Notes under the pieces: generated by a model
Told to the model about the DNA's origin: nothing
What the model saw: only the letters and a program-made list of their open reading frames with translations
Database searches by the model: none
Shown: in pieces, positions 1 to 9,293 of the stretch
Numbering within the stretch: position 1 is the first letter of the stretch
Layout of the letters: every line of letters starts with the position of its first letter
Made by a program: the position numbers and the translations under genes
Assembly (NCBI RefSeq): GCF_000384215.1
Contig: NZ_KB913032.1
Coordinates: forward strand, 5,848,588-5,912,587
Length of the DNA stretch: 64,000 bases
Direction of reading: 5' to 3'
From: Amycolatopsis alba DSM 44262
Lineage (GTDB): Bacteria; Actinomycetota; Actinomycetes; Mycobacteriales; Pseudonocardiaceae

Positions 1-143
1 GCGACGCCTGGATGCGGGCAGGTGCCCGCGCGGTCGCCGAGACGATCCCCGGCGCCCGGTACGCCACCGTCGAGGGGCAGGACCACGGCGTCCTCCGCCA
101 GCCGGACGTCTTGCGCGGCCTGCTCACCGAATTCCTCGGGTGA
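1..143 (+). CDS. alpha/beta hydrolase, C-terminal end (partial)
   Basis: The window opens inside this gene; the first full codon is at 3 and the TGA stop is at 141-143, leaving 46 residues. The tail has the pattern of an alpha/beta-hydrolase C-terminus: a strand ending in RYATVEG followed by QDHGV, where the His (codon 28 of the fragment) sits where the catalytic histidine of the triad is expected, then a helix and LLTEFLG. The nucleophile elbow lies outside the window, so the substrate cannot be guessed. The gene runs tail-to-tail into the AfsR-like regulator, overlapping its 3' end by 20 bp (124-143). Confidence 0.7.
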   Translation, partial: DAWMRAGARAVAETIPGARYATVEGQDHGVLRQPDVLRGLLTEFLG

Positions 144-2847
144 CGACCTTCAGCGGTCCGGCGGGCAGGCCCATCGCGGCATAGTGGTCGCGCGCGGCGC
201 CGGCTTGCCCGATCCCGGCCAGCGCGCGGGCTTCCTGCAGCCGGTAGCCGATCCGTCTCGCCGTTTCGAGCGCGAGGCGATGCTGCCGGAGCCCCGCCGA
301 CGTCTCGCCGAGCGCGCGGCAGGCGGTGCCCAGGCTGTTGGCCGCCATGGCCAGCAGCAGCGGATGGTTGAGCCGGGTGAGGATCTCGCAGGCGCGTTCG
401 GCCTGCTCGCGCGCGTCACCCGGCCGCTCGGCGAGCAACAGCGCGTCGGCGTGGTCGATCCGGCTCCACGCCTCGCCGAACAGATACCCGAGATCCCGCG
501 AGGCGGCGATCGAGCCTCCGATGACCTCGAACGCTTCCTCGAACCGGCCGAGCCGGGCGAGGACAAGGCCGAGCTGGGCCGAACTCAGGATCCGGCCGCG
601 GGGTTCCGCGCGCAGTTCCACCGACCGCCGGGCGGCGGCCAGCGCGTCGTCAAGCCTGCCGAGGACCTCCTGCGCGTTGCTGAGGTTGGTCCAGAGCGTG
701 GCGGTGACCTCGGGGGCGGCGATCTCGTCCGCGACGGTGAGGCCGTCGCGATAGAACCGGATCGCCTCGGGGTAGCGGCCGAGCATGCCGTGCAGGGCGC
801 CCACTCTGGACAGCGCGATCGCCTCGGCCGCGCGGTCGCCGGATCCGCGCACGACGGCCAGCCGATCCAGCGCGCAGTCCATCCCCTCCGTGAGCCGTCC
901 GTTCTCCCAAAACGCCAGGGTGAGGCTCGCCAGGCTCAGCTGGATCGCGTGCGCGTCACCGATCCGGCGGGCGGCGGTGACACCGGTTCGCGCCACGGCG
1001 AGCAGTTCGTCGAGGTGCCCGCTCTCCCGGAGGTGTTCCGCGGTGGCCGCGGCGATCCGCCAGGCATGCTCGTCGCGACCGGTGCCGAGGGCGTGGCGGG
1101 TCATCGCGACCAGGTTGGCCCGTTCCGTCTCGTACCAGCCGGAGCCGCCGCCGTCGCGATAGTGATCGAGCAGCCTGCTCACCGCGGGAGCCGATTCGTC
1201 GTCACGGGACAAGGTGCGGGCGTGCTCGGCGATCAGGTCATGAAACCCATAGCGGCCCAGCGCCGGCTGCCTGAGCAAATGGGCGTCGAGCAGGTCCTCC
1301 AGCAGGCGTTCGGCTTCCTGTTCGCCGGTACCGGCCAGCGCGGCCGCGGCGGGAACGCCGATGTCGGCCCCTGGATTCCGGCCCAGCAACCGGAACATCC
1401 GCTGTTGCCCGGCGTCGAGTTCCCGATAGGACAGTGCGAACGCCGCCGCGACGTCGCGTCCGGCGACCTTCAGTTCGGCCAGCCGGTCCTGTTCGGACCC
1501 CAGCCGCGCGACGAGTGTCTCCACTGTCCAGTGTGGACGATTCTGCAATCGGGCGGCCGCGAGCCGGATCGCCAGCGGGAGGTTGCCGCACAGCGCGGCC
1601 ACTCCCGAGTCCGGCCGTCCTGAGGCGGCCGCGAACAAGGCGCCCGCCTGTTCGTCCGGCAGGACTTCGAGACTGATCGCCGTGGCGCCGTCGATGGCGG
1701 ACAGACGGCGCCTTCCGGTGACGACGAGGGCGACCGTGGCCGAACCGGGAAGAAGCGGCCGTAGCTGTTCGGCGTCGGCGGCGTTGTCGAGCAGCACGAG
1801 CAAGGACCGGCCCGCCGTTCTGGTCCGCCACAGCTCGGCTCGCCGGTCCACACCGCCGGGGAGCCTGCTCGCTGGGACGTCCAATTGCCCGAGCAGGGCT
1901 TCGAGCGCGGCCTCGGGGGGAAGTGGCTCGCGGGCCGGGGAATGGCCGTGCAGATCGACGAACAGTTGCCCGTCGGGGAAATCGGCGGCGAGCCGGTGCG
2001 CGGCGTGGACGGCCAGCGAGGTCTTGCCGACACCGGCCATTCCGTCGACGGCCACCGGCCTGCCGAGCCGGACCGCGTCGAGCAGTCTGCCGATCTCGCC
2101 TTCTCTCCCGATGAAGTCCGGGACGTCGTAAGGGAGGAAACAGCGGGCTTTGCCGTACTCCGGCTCGTCGCGGAGGATCCGCTCGTAGAGTTCGCGCACC
2201 TTCGTGCCCGGATCGATCCCGAGCTCGTCGGCCAGCCGCCTCTGTGTCCGCCGGTAGACGTTCAGCGCGTCGGCCTGCCTGCCCTGCTGGTGCAGCGCGC
2301 GCATGAGCAGCCCGGTGAACGCCTCACGGAACGGGTGCTCGGCGACCAGGGCCGTCAGTTCCGCGACGGAATCCTCGCCGGCGGCGATCTCCTCGTCGAG
2401 ACAACGTTCCATAATGGACAGACGGCGCTCGTCGAGCTCGTCGGCCTCGCCGCGCAAAGCCATACTGTCCACACCGGACAGAGCGGGTCCGCGCCAGCAG
2501 CCGAGCGCCTCGCGGAACTCGCCGCGCGAGACGTGCTCCTCGAACGTGCGAAGGTCGAAAGCGCGCGGGCGCAGGACGAAACCGGGCCCTTCGGCGGTCA
2601 AGACGTCTTCAGGGGCGCCCTCGGCGACGAGGGAACGTTTCAATGCCGTGGTGAGATTGCGGATCTGGCGGATGGCCGTGGCGGGCGGATCCTCGTCCCA
2701 GACGACGTCCACCAGCCGTGAGACCGAGACAACGCGATCGGCGCCGAGCAGCAGCGCGGCCAGGATGCGCTCCTGCCGCGAACCCGCCAGCTTCAGCGGC
2801 CGTGCGCCGTTCCGGCACTGCACCGGCCCCAGGATCCGGAACTCCAT
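124..2847 (-). CDS. AfsR/SARP-type regulator with NB-ARC ATPase and TPRs
   Basis: Predicted cytoplasmic transcriptional activator of 907 aa. Domains in order: OmpR-type winged helix (about 1-95), bacterial transcriptional activator (BTAD) domain (about 95-240), NB-ARC/STAND ATPase with Walker A GMAGVGKT at 269-276 and a Walker B-like run LLVLLDNA near 350, then TPR-like helical repeats from about 600 to the end. AfsR of Streptomyces has the same order and is slightly longer. The start at 2847 is preferred because a GGAGGGGG ribosome site lies just upstream and the winged helix begins at once; the frame stays open further upstream without such a site. It diverges from the secreted SnoaL-like gene at 2972 across a 124-bp shared control region. 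The target is unknown. Confidence 0.88.
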   Translation of the reverse strand: MEFRILGPVQCRNGARPLKLAGSRQERILAALLLGADRVVSVSRLVDVVWDEDPPATAIRQIRNLTTALKRSLVAEGAPEDVLTAEGPGFVLRPRAFDLRTFEEHVSRGEFREALGCWRGPALSGVDSMALRGEADELDERRLSIMERCLDEEIAAGEDSVAELTALVAEHPFREAFTGLLMRALHQQGRQADALNVYRRTQRRLADELGIDPGTKVRELYERILRDEPEYGKARCFLPYDVPDFIGREGEIGRLLDAVRLGRPVAVDGMAGVGKTSLAVHAAHRLAADFPDGQLFVDLHGHSPAREPLPPEAALEALLGQLDVPASRLPGGVDRRAELWRTRTAGRSLLVLLDNAADAEQLRPLLPGSATVALVVTGRRRLSAIDGATAISLEVLPDEQAGALFAAASGRPDSGVAALCGNLPLAIRLAAARLQNRPHWTVETLVARLGSEQDRLAELKVAGRDVAAAFALSYRELDAGQQRMFRLLGRNPGADIGVPAAAALAGTGEQEAERLLEDLLDAHLLRQPALGRYGFHDLIAEHARTLSRDDESAPAVSRLLDHYRDGGGSGWYETERANLVAMTRHALGTGRDEHAWRIAAATAEHLRESGHLDELLAVARTGVTAARRIGDAHAIQLSLASLTLAFWENGRLTEGMDCALDRLAVVRGSGDRAAEAIALSRVGALHGMLGRYPEAIRFYRDGLTVADEIAAPEVTATLWTNLSNAQEVLGRLDDALAAARRSVELRAEPRGRILSSAQLGLVLARLGRFEEAFEVIGGSIAASRDLGYLFGEAWSRIDHADALLLAERPGDAREQAERACEILTRLNHPLLLAMAANSLGTACRALGETSAGLRQHRLALETARRIGYRLQEARALAGIGQAGAARDHYAAMGLPAGPLKVVTRGIR

Positions 2848-2971
2848 CACACCCCCTCCGGCGAGGTTAACCGGCTTCGCGCCCGCGCCGGTGCGGAAGT
2901 GATGCAGCTGTGATGCGCCGTCAGGGGAATCTTCCGGTGGACGGATTACGGGACGTGATGAGGAGAACCCT

Positions 2972-3460
2972 ATGCGCAAGCGGTATTACGCGGCGTCGGC
3001 CGGGCTGGTCGTGGCGGCGGCGGGAATCGGCGTGCCCGCGGCGGCGGCGGCCAGTGATCAGCGGGCCGAGGGGGAACGGCAAACCTGTCAGCGCGCGTTC
3101 GACCGCGCGGTGTGGGAGGACATGGACAGCTTCAACAAACGCGACGAAGCCCGCTACCGGGCGATCATCCACAAGAACATGGTGACCGTCGGGCGCCGGG
3201 GGCAGCTGTTCATCGGCTACGACGCCAACGTCGACCCGGTGGTCAACGAGCAGTTCAAGGTCCCGTACGAGTACAGCATGCCATGGACGGTGACCCACAC
3301 CGTCGTCGAGAACTGCGCGATGGGCTACGCGATCCTCGACGCCTACTACAAGGTTCCGTCGCAGAACATCGACCGGCACTACACGATCAGCCTGACGCTG
3401 GTCCGTGAGCACGGTAAGTGGCAGGTCATCAAGGACACCGTGACCGACGTCCTGCCCTGA
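2972..3460 (+). CDS. secreted SnoaL/NTF2-like protein
   Basis: A 162-aa protein with a clear Sec signal peptide (MRKRYY, a hydrophobic stretch, then an AAAAA end, cleavage near residue 27). The mature part looks like the SnoaL/SgcJ branch of the NTF2 fold: a first helix with DMDSFNKRDEARY, central strands, and a C-terminal LTLVREHGKWQVIKD strand pair. Two cysteines (39 and 115) could form a disulfide outside the cell. No catalytic residue can be assigned; the fold is used by cyclases, isomerases and binding proteins alike. It is divergent from the AfsR-like gene, which makes it a candidate target of that regulator (inference). Tandem repeats follow the stop codon. Confidence 0.75.
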   Translation: MRKRYYAASAGLVVAAAGIGVPAAAAASDQRAEGERQTCQRAFDRAVWEDMDSFNKRDEARYRAIIHKNMVTVGRRGQLFIGYDANVDPVVNEQFKVPYEYSMPWTVTHTVVENCAMGYAILDAYYKVPSQNIDRHYTISLTLVREHGKWQVIKDTVTDVLP

Positions 3461-3468
3461 GGCGTGAC

Positions 3469-3510
3469 TCACGCGAGATCCGTCTCTGATCACGCGAGTG
3501 CGGTGTTCGA
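3469..3510. repeat. tandem 21-bp repeat, two copies plus a partial
   Basis: Two 21-bp units, 3469-3489 and 3490-3510, both start TCACGCGAG and end in a CGA/TGA-type triplet (12-14 positions identical overall); a third start TCACG follows at 3511. The array lies between two convergent genes, 8 bp after one stop and 10 bp before the other. It may be a small intergenic repeat or part of a termination region; no strong hairpin is obvious. Confidence 0.5.
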
Positions 3511-3520
3511 TCACGGCCAC

Positions 3521-4336
3521 TCACGAGGGTTTCCGGCCCACCCCGGCGTACGGGAGCGAGTTGATCTCCGGATCGTTGGACATGTCGCCCGCCCCCTGGG
3601 GATTCCACATCGCGCAGCCGACGACGCCGGGCTCGATGACGTCGAAGCCTTCGAAGAACGAAAGCACCTGGTCGTGGGTCCGGGGGATGGGGTCGTTCTG
3701 GGTGCTCTTGTACGCCTCGATGGCCTCGTCGAGACCGCTCGAGTCCGCGTCGGCGGCGACATGCGAGATGGCGAGGAAGCTACCGGGGGCGAGGCGCTCC
3801 CGGTAGCGGGCCAGAATCGCGTGCGGATCCCACGAGTCCGGCACGAAATGCAGCAGCAGCAACATGAACAGCCCGATCGGCTGCTCAGGGTCCAGCAGTT
3901 CCCGTGTTTCGGGCGCGTCGAAGATGTCGTTGGCGTCGCGGAGGTCGGCCTGGATAGCCGCGCACCGGTCGTTGCCGCGCAGCAGGAGTTTGGCGTGCGC
4001 CACGGCGACCGATTCGCGGTCGACGTAGACCACCCGGCAGGACGGGTCGATCCCCTGGACGATCTCGTGGAGGTTCCCGACGGTCGGGATGCCGGAGCCG
4101 ATGTCGAGGAACTGCCGCACCCCCGCCTCCACCATGTGCAGCGCGGCGCGCCGCAGGAAGGCGCGATTGAGCCTGGCCGCGTCGCGGATCCCCGGCATGA
4201 TCCGCAGGATCTGTTCGCCGAGGTCACGGTCGGCCTGGAAGTTGTGGTCGCCGTTGAGCCAGTAGTCGTAGACCCTGGCGGGATTCGGCACCGTCGTGTC
4301 GACCTCGGGGGGCACCCAGCTCAGGTTCGAAGTCAC
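3521..4336 (-). CDS. SAM-dependent methyltransferase, DUF574 family
   Basis: A 271-aa protein of the actinomycete S-adenosylmethionine methyltransferase family known as DUF574 (Methyltransf_19). The family N-terminus is present (VPNPARVYDYWLNGDHNF at about 16-33), followed by the SAM-binding strand FLDIGSGIPT (76-85), the acidic ribose-binding strand end VVYVDRES (102-109) and a C-terminal MWNPQ region. Substrates of this large paralogous family are not known. The GTG at 4336 is chosen because the conserved N-terminus starts there and the length then matches the family; an in-frame ATG at 4402 is the alternative. It diverges from the P450 gene (164-bp gap). Confidence 0.82.
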   Translation of the reverse strand: MTSNLSWVPPEVDTTVPNPARVYDYWLNGDHNFQADRDLGEQILRIMPGIRDAARLNRAFLRRAALHMVEAGVRQFLDIGSGIPTVGNLHEIVQGIDPSCRVVYVDRESVAVAHAKLLLRGNDRCAAIQADLRDANDIFDAPETRELLDPEQPIGLFMLLLLHFVPDSWDPHAILARYRERLAPGSFLAISHVAADADSSGLDEAIEAYKSTQNDPIPRTHDQVLSFFEGFDVIEPGVVGCAMWNPQGAGDMSNDPEINSLPYAGVGRKPS

Positions 4337-4500
4337 CGTCGTCGCCGCCGTTCGGTTGGAATCCGTTGGGGCACAGGAGTGTAGCGGGTACCGGACGACC
4401 ATCGTCCGATCGTGTGGATGTGCGGCCGCGGAACCCCGTGCGCGGCCCCGCGGTCCTAAAGTGACCGGGTTCAGCGTCCAGGTACCGGGAGAAGAGCACG

Positions 4501-5844
4501 ATGGCACCACCTCTGGGCGTCCCCGTCGCACCAGGCCGCTGGCCGCTGCTCGGGCACACCGTGCCGATGCTGCGCGACCCGGTGAAGCTGCTGTCGTCAC
4601 TGGGCTCGCACGGTGACGTGGTCCGCCTCGACTTCGGCCCGATGCCGGTCTATCTCGTCACCACGCCGGAACTGGCGTGGCGGCTGCTCGCCGTCGACGC
4701 GGGGAAGTTCGACAAAGGCATCGTGTTCGACAAGATGCGGCCGCTTTTCGGCGACGGCCTCGCCACTTCCAACGGCGCTTTCAACCAGCGGCAACGGCGG
4801 ATGATGCTGCCCGCTTTCCAGCGAAGCCGCATCGCGCTCTACGCCGAGACGACGATGACGAAGGTCGCTGTAGACCTTGCCGACTCCTGGGAACCGGGCG
4901 AGGTGGTCGAATTCGACCGGCGGATGCAGGATCTCGCGCTGACCATCTCCGGGCGCACGCTGTTCTCCGCCGAACTCGGCGACGAGGCGCTCGCCGAAAT
5001 CCAGCGGTCGATCCCGATCATGCTGAAGTACGTCATGGTCCGGGCCTTCTCGCCGAAGTTCGTGGAACGGCTGCCGATCCCGGCGAACCGCGAGTTCGAC
5101 GCCGCGGCCGCGCGGCTCCGGCGGGTCATCGGCGACGCGGTGCTCAAGGCGCGTGAGAAGGGCGGCGATCAGGGCGACCTGCTGTCGATGTTGTTGCTGG
5201 CCAAGGACGACGAGACCGGCGAGAAGATGACCGACCGGCAGGTGGAGGACGAGGTCATCACGATCCTCACCACCGGCGCCGAGACCACCGCCGTCGCGCT
5301 GGCCTGGTTCTTCCACGAGATCGGGATGCGGCCGGACATCGAGCGCGCGTTCCACGCCGAGGTCGACGAGGTGCTCGGCGGCGGGCCCGCGCGGTTCGAC
5401 CACCTGCCGCGCCTGGTCCGCACGCAGCGGATCATCAACGAGGTCGTCCGCCGGACCCCGCCGGTGATCCTGATGCGGCGCGCGCGGGAGGACGTCGAAC
5501 TCGGCGGTGTGCGGATCCCCGCCGGCACCGAGGTCGCGGTCAGCCAGCACACGCTGCACCGCGATCCGCGCTGGTTCCCCGAACCCGAACGGTTCGACCC
5601 GGATCGCTGGGAGCCGGAACGGGCCGCCGAGGTGCCGAAGGGCGCGTTCATCCCGTTCGGCGCCGGCGCCCGGCTGTGCCCCGGTCATCAGTTCGCTCCC
5701 GCGGAGATCGCCTTGGTGGCGGCGACGATCGGCGCGAAGTGGCGGCTGGAACCGGTACCGGGGGTGAAGGTCTTTCCCAAGATCAAAGCGACGATGCAGC
5801 CGAACCGGTTGCCGATGACCGTGGTGCCGAGAAGTACGGGCTGA
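4501..5844 (+). CDS. cytochrome P450
   Basis: Complete 447-aa heme monooxygenase. Visible hallmarks: the I-helix oxygen-activation motif TGAETT (258-263), the K-helix ExxR (E314-R317) and the heme-binding loop FGAGARLCPG (386-395) with Cys393 as thiolate ligand. There is no signal or membrane anchor. The N-terminus (GRWPLLGH, LRDPVKL) resembles bacterial P450s of the pentalenene-oxygenase and CYP110-like groups, so a lipophilic or terpenoid substrate is possible, but no terpene synthase or ferredoxin gene is nearby. Ribosome site GGGAGAAG precedes ATG 4501. Electron partners must be encoded elsewhere. Confidence 0.93.
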   Translation: MAPPLGVPVAPGRWPLLGHTVPMLRDPVKLLSSLGSHGDVVRLDFGPMPVYLVTTPELAWRLLAVDAGKFDKGIVFDKMRPLFGDGLATSNGAFNQRQRRMMLPAFQRSRIALYAETTMTKVAVDLADSWEPGEVVEFDRRMQDLALTISGRTLFSAELGDEALAEIQRSIPIMLKYVMVRAFSPKFVERLPIPANREFDAAAARLRRVIGDAVLKAREKGGDQGDLLSMLLLAKDDETGEKMTDRQVEDEVITILTTGAETTAVALAWFFHEIGMRPDIERAFHAEVDEVLGGGPARFDHLPRLVRTQRIINEVVRRTPPVILMRRAREDVELGGVRIPAGTEVAVSQHTLHRDPRWFPEPERFDPDRWEPERAAEVPKGAFIPFGAGARLCPGHQFAPAEIALVAATIGAKWRLEPVPGVKVFPKIKATMQPNRLPMTVVPRSTG

Positions 5845-5914
5845 CGGTGAGCGTTCGATTACCAGGTGTAGGGTTCGTGCTCCTTCCGAGCGTTCCGATT
5901 CCGGAGAGGGTTCT

Positions 5915-6970
5915 GTGAGAATGCCGCTCAAACTGGCCTCCGCGGTGGCCGCCTGCTGCGCGCTCCTCGGTGGTTTCCTGGTCGCCGCCCCGGCCGCGGC
6001 CGTCGAAATCCGTTGTTCCGACCTGGATCTGCCGGTCACCGGCCCGCTCGGTGAGCCCGCCACGGTGCACGGCCGGTTCTGCCTGCCCGACGGCCCGGCC
6101 CCCGACGCCGTTCAGCTGCTGGTGCACGGCGGCACCTACAACAGCGCCTACTGGGACCTGCCCTACGACCCGGACCACTATTCGTACCAGCGCGACATGG
6201 CCAAGCACGGCTACGCGACCTTCGCGGCGGATCAGCTCGGTTCGGGCGGGAGCAGCAAACCGCTCAGCCTTCCGCTCCTGCTGCCGGCGCTGGCGCGATC
6301 GATGCACGAGGTGGTCGGCCACCTGCGCGCGGGGCGGGTCGGTGGCACGCCGTTCGCGAAGGTCGTGATCGTCGGGCATTCGGTCGGTTCGGGCATCGTC
6401 GCGGCCGAGGCGTCGACGTATCAGGACGTGGACGGCGTGATCCTCACCGGTATGACGCATCTGCCGTCGGTGCCCGCGTTGACCTTCGGCGTGCTTTTCG
6501 GTCTGCAGCCCGCGTTCGCGGACGACAGGCTCGGTTCACTGGGCAGCGATCCGCTCTATTTCACGACGAAACCGGGAGCGCGCGCCGGACTGTTCTACGC
6601 GGCGGAAAATGCCGACCCGCAGGTCATTGCCGCGGACGAGGCGACAAAGGATCAGGTTTCGGTCCCCGGAATGGGCACCGTCGCCGTGTTCGGCATCGTG
6701 CTGCCCGCGACGAAAGCGATCCGGGTGCCGGTTTTCCAGGCGGTCGGCGAGAAGGACATCCTGTTCTGCGGTTTGTTCGCGCTGCGGGACTGTTCGAGCG
6801 GCGCGACGCTGCGTCCGGCGGAAGCGCCGTATTACCGGCCCGAGGCCGAACTTTCCACGTATGTTCTGCCCGGTGCCGGACATTCGCTGGCGCTGCACCG
6901 CAACGCGTCCCTGTACCGGGACGCCACACGCGAATGGCTGAGGGACACGGTCGGTGTTGCAGTATCGTAG
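5915..6970 (+). CDS. secreted alpha/beta hydrolase
   Basis: A 351-aa exported hydrolase. Residues 1-29 form a signal peptide (hydrophobic core ending VAAPAAA). The oxyanion region HGGTYNS is at 71-77, the nucleophile elbow GHSVGSG at 154-160 (Ser156) and the C-terminal GAGHSLALH supplies the likely catalytic His. Three or four cysteines in the mature part suggest disulfides. It looks like an extracellular esterase or lipase-type enzyme; the substrate is not deducible. GTG 5915 and ATG 5921 are both possible starts behind GGAGAGGG at 5902-5909. It lies 70 bp after the P450 on the same strand, so co-transcription is possible. Confidence 0.87.
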   Translation: MRMPLKLASAVAACCALLGGFLVAAPAAAVEIRCSDLDLPVTGPLGEPATVHGRFCLPDGPAPDAVQLLVHGGTYNSAYWDLPYDPDHYSYQRDMAKHGYATFAADQLGSGGSSKPLSLPLLLPALARSMHEVVGHLRAGRVGGTPFAKVVIVGHSVGSGIVAAEASTYQDVDGVILTGMTHLPSVPALTFGVLFGLQPAFADDRLGSLGSDPLYFTTKPGARAGLFYAAENADPQVIAADEATKDQVSVPGMGTVAVFGIVLPATKAIRVPVFQAVGEKDILFCGLFALRDCSSGATLRPAEAPYYRPEAELSTYVLPGAGHSLALHRNASLYRDATREWLRDTVGVAVS

Positions 6971-7021
6971 CGTTACCACCCGATTGGGTGACCGGTAAAC
7001 CGTGAGTACGCTCAGAAAATC

Positions 7022-9190
7022 GTGGAGGATGTTCCTTCACCGCGGAATACGAAAACGACCCCAGGACCGGCGGACGTGACTGCCCCACTTCCGAACGGCG
7101 ATGAGATCTCCGTATCGCCGGACACCTCGAAGAGAACTTCATCCTCCGCATCGCCGAAGCGGAAGAATGCCGCGCCGACCAGGGCGACGCTCGCTCGCAA
7201 ATGGGCGTACCTTGTCACCAGTACGGCGTATCTTCCGTATACCCACGCCCAGATCGAAGAGCATTTCTCCGTTCTGCTGGACGAGATCTTCGCGGCGGTG
7301 CTGAGTGACGACGCCGAGCCCGCGCAGGCCGCCGAGGCCGGCGCGCGGCTCGTCGCGCTCAGGTGTGTCGGGCCGGACAGCCTGCGTCGCACGATGGAGG
7401 TACTCGGCAAGGGGCTCTTGCACGAACCGGAGTTGCGGAGCGTGAAGTCGCTCCCCGAACGGGTGCTGCAGGTGCTCGGCGCGCTCGCGTCCGGCTACGG
7501 CGAGGCCTTGCGCGAGAGCATCCAGACGCAGCAAGAGGATCTGAGTCGCACGCTGGTCACCCTCGAACGCGAGACCAGGCGTGAACTGGTCCTCACGCAG
7601 GCGCGTTTCGAGCAGCTGCTCACCGGCTCGAAGACCGGGGTGGCCGTCACCAGGGTGGACGGCCGCGTCCAGCGGGTGAACCCGGCGTTCGCCGACCTGC
7701 TCAGCAGGCCCGTCACCGACCTGATCGGGCTCAACCTCTACGACCTGATCCACCCGGAAGACGCGGAAGGCCTGCGCGAGGGCTACCGGAAGCTGCTCGA
7801 AGGCGAGAGCCGGCGGCTCGAACTGTCGCGAAGACTCGTCACCGACGACGAGGAACCGACGTGGGCCGCCTTCACCGGCGCGGTCATCCGCGACCCGGCG
7901 GGCGAACCCCAGCAGCTGATCACGCTCGTCGACGGCGACACCGACGTCTCGCTGCTCCAGCGGCAGCTGAGCCGTCAGGCACTGCACGATCCGCTGACCG
8001 GCCTGCCGAACCGGCAGTTCTTCGGCACCCGCCTGGAGAAGGCGCTGCGGCACGCCGACCCGGCCTTCGGTGTCACGGTCTACCACCTCGACCTCGACGG
8101 ATTCTCGCTGATCGCGGGCGGGCTCGGGCAGAAGCAGAGCGACGACCTGCTGAAGAACGTCGCCGCGAAGCTCCGGGTCGTCGTAGGCGGCGAGGAAGCG
8201 CTCGTCGCCAGGATCGGCGGCGACGAGTTCGGCATCCTCATCCAGAACACCGCCGCCAGCCCGGACGTCGCCACCGTGATCGGCATGATCAACCAGGAAC
8301 TGTCCGAACCGGTCTACCTCGAAGGAGGCAGCGGGGTCGCGGTCTCGGCCTGCGTCGGGGTCGTGCACCGGCCGCCCCGCGACATCGCGCCGAACGAACT
8401 GCTGCGCGTCTCCGACATGACCCTGCGCCGGGCGCAGGCCAACGGCTACCGGCAGTGGGCACTGTCCGACTCCGCCCTCGACACCAGGGAACGGCACGAG
8501 TTCGGCCTGGCCGTCTCCATGGCAGGAGCCTGGGAAACCGGTGAGATCGCGGTCGACTTCCGGCCGCTGACGTGGCTCGCGGACAGCAAGCCCGCGGGCA
8601 TCGAGGCGCGGCTCGCGTGGAACCATCCCCGCCACGGCCGGATCGGTCACGACACCTGCGTCCGTTTCGCCGACGAGACCGGGCTCATCGTGCCGCTCGG
8701 CGAATGGCTCATCCGCACCGCGTGCGAGGAGTCGGACGACCGGCTCCCGATGGTCGTGGGGCTGACCCCGCATCAGGCCGCGGATCCCGATCTCGTCGGC
8801 TCGGTGCGGAGCGTGCTCGCCGCGACCGGTCTCGGCCCTTCGCGGCTGCGGCTGGGGTTCCCCGCCGGTGCCGTGCTCGCCGAACTCGGGGAGACCGTCG
8901 ACAACCTGCATCTCCTCGCCGAGATCGGCGTCGACGCCGAACTGCAGGACTTCGGCATGACCGGTGACGTCGTCTGCCTCGTGGACGTGCCCGTCCGGAC
9001 GGTCCGGATCGCTCCCCGGCTGGCCGAGCGGCGGACGGAGCCGCTGGCGGAGCGGTCGCTGCGGAACCTCATCGAGACCGCGAACATGGCGGGCGCGACG
9101 GTGATCGCGGACGGGATCGATTCCACCGGCGACGCCGGATGGTGGCGGTCGGCCGGTGCCCACATCGGGGCAGGACGCTACTTCGGTTAG
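7022..9190 (+). CDS. PAS-GGDEF-EAL cyclic-di-GMP protein with degenerate EAL
   Basis: A 722-aa soluble signalling protein. An N-terminal helical region (about 50-190) is followed by a PAS domain (about 195-310), a GGDEF diguanylate cyclase domain with an intact GGDEF at 399-403, and an EAL-like domain from about 490. The EAL domain is degraded: the signature reads EAR (528-530) and the later DDFG loop reads QDFG, so phosphodiesterase activity is doubtful while cyclase activity is plausible. The open frame starts with GTG 7022; no strong ribosome site is seen. In Streptomyces, c-di-GMP controls development through BldD; a similar role here is inference. Confidence 0.88.
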   Translation: MEDVPSPRNTKTTPGPADVTAPLPNGDEISVSPDTSKRTSSSASPKRKNAAPTRATLARKWAYLVTSTAYLPYTHAQIEEHFSVLLDEIFAAVLSDDAEPAQAAEAGARLVALRCVGPDSLRRTMEVLGKGLLHEPELRSVKSLPERVLQVLGALASGYGEALRESIQTQQEDLSRTLVTLERETRRELVLTQARFEQLLTGSKTGVAVTRVDGRVQRVNPAFADLLSRPVTDLIGLNLYDLIHPEDAEGLREGYRKLLEGESRRLELSRRLVTDDEEPTWAAFTGAVIRDPAGEPQQLITLVDGDTDVSLLQRQLSRQALHDPLTGLPNRQFFGTRLEKALRHADPAFGVTVYHLDLDGFSLIAGGLGQKQSDDLLKNVAAKLRVVVGGEEALVARIGGDEFGILIQNTAASPDVATVIGMINQELSEPVYLEGGSGVAVSACVGVVHRPPRDIAPNELLRVSDMTLRRAQANGYRQWALSDSALDTRERHEFGLAVSMAGAWETGEIAVDFRPLTWLADSKPAGIEARLAWNHPRHGRIGHDTCVRFADETGLIVPLGEWLIRTACEESDDRLPMVVGLTPHQAADPDLVGSVRSVLAATGLGPSRLRLGFPAGAVLAELGETVDNLHLLAEIGVDAELQDFGMTGDVVCLVDVPVRTVRIAPRLAERRTEPLAERSLRNLIETANMAGATVIADGIDSTGDAGWWRSAGAHIGAGRYFG

Positions 9191-9293
9191 GCCATTCGCC
9201 GCACTCGGGGGCGCTAAGTTACCCGAGGGTTGACGTGCGCGGGCGGATTGGGCAACATCCCAGGTCCTCACACCGCACCTCGGAGGCATGCGC

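Noticed and set aside
9204..9227. Hairpin CTCGGG/CCCGAG after the GGDEF gene
   Set aside because: Only 6-bp arms with a 12-nt loop; too weak in this GC-rich context to call a terminator.
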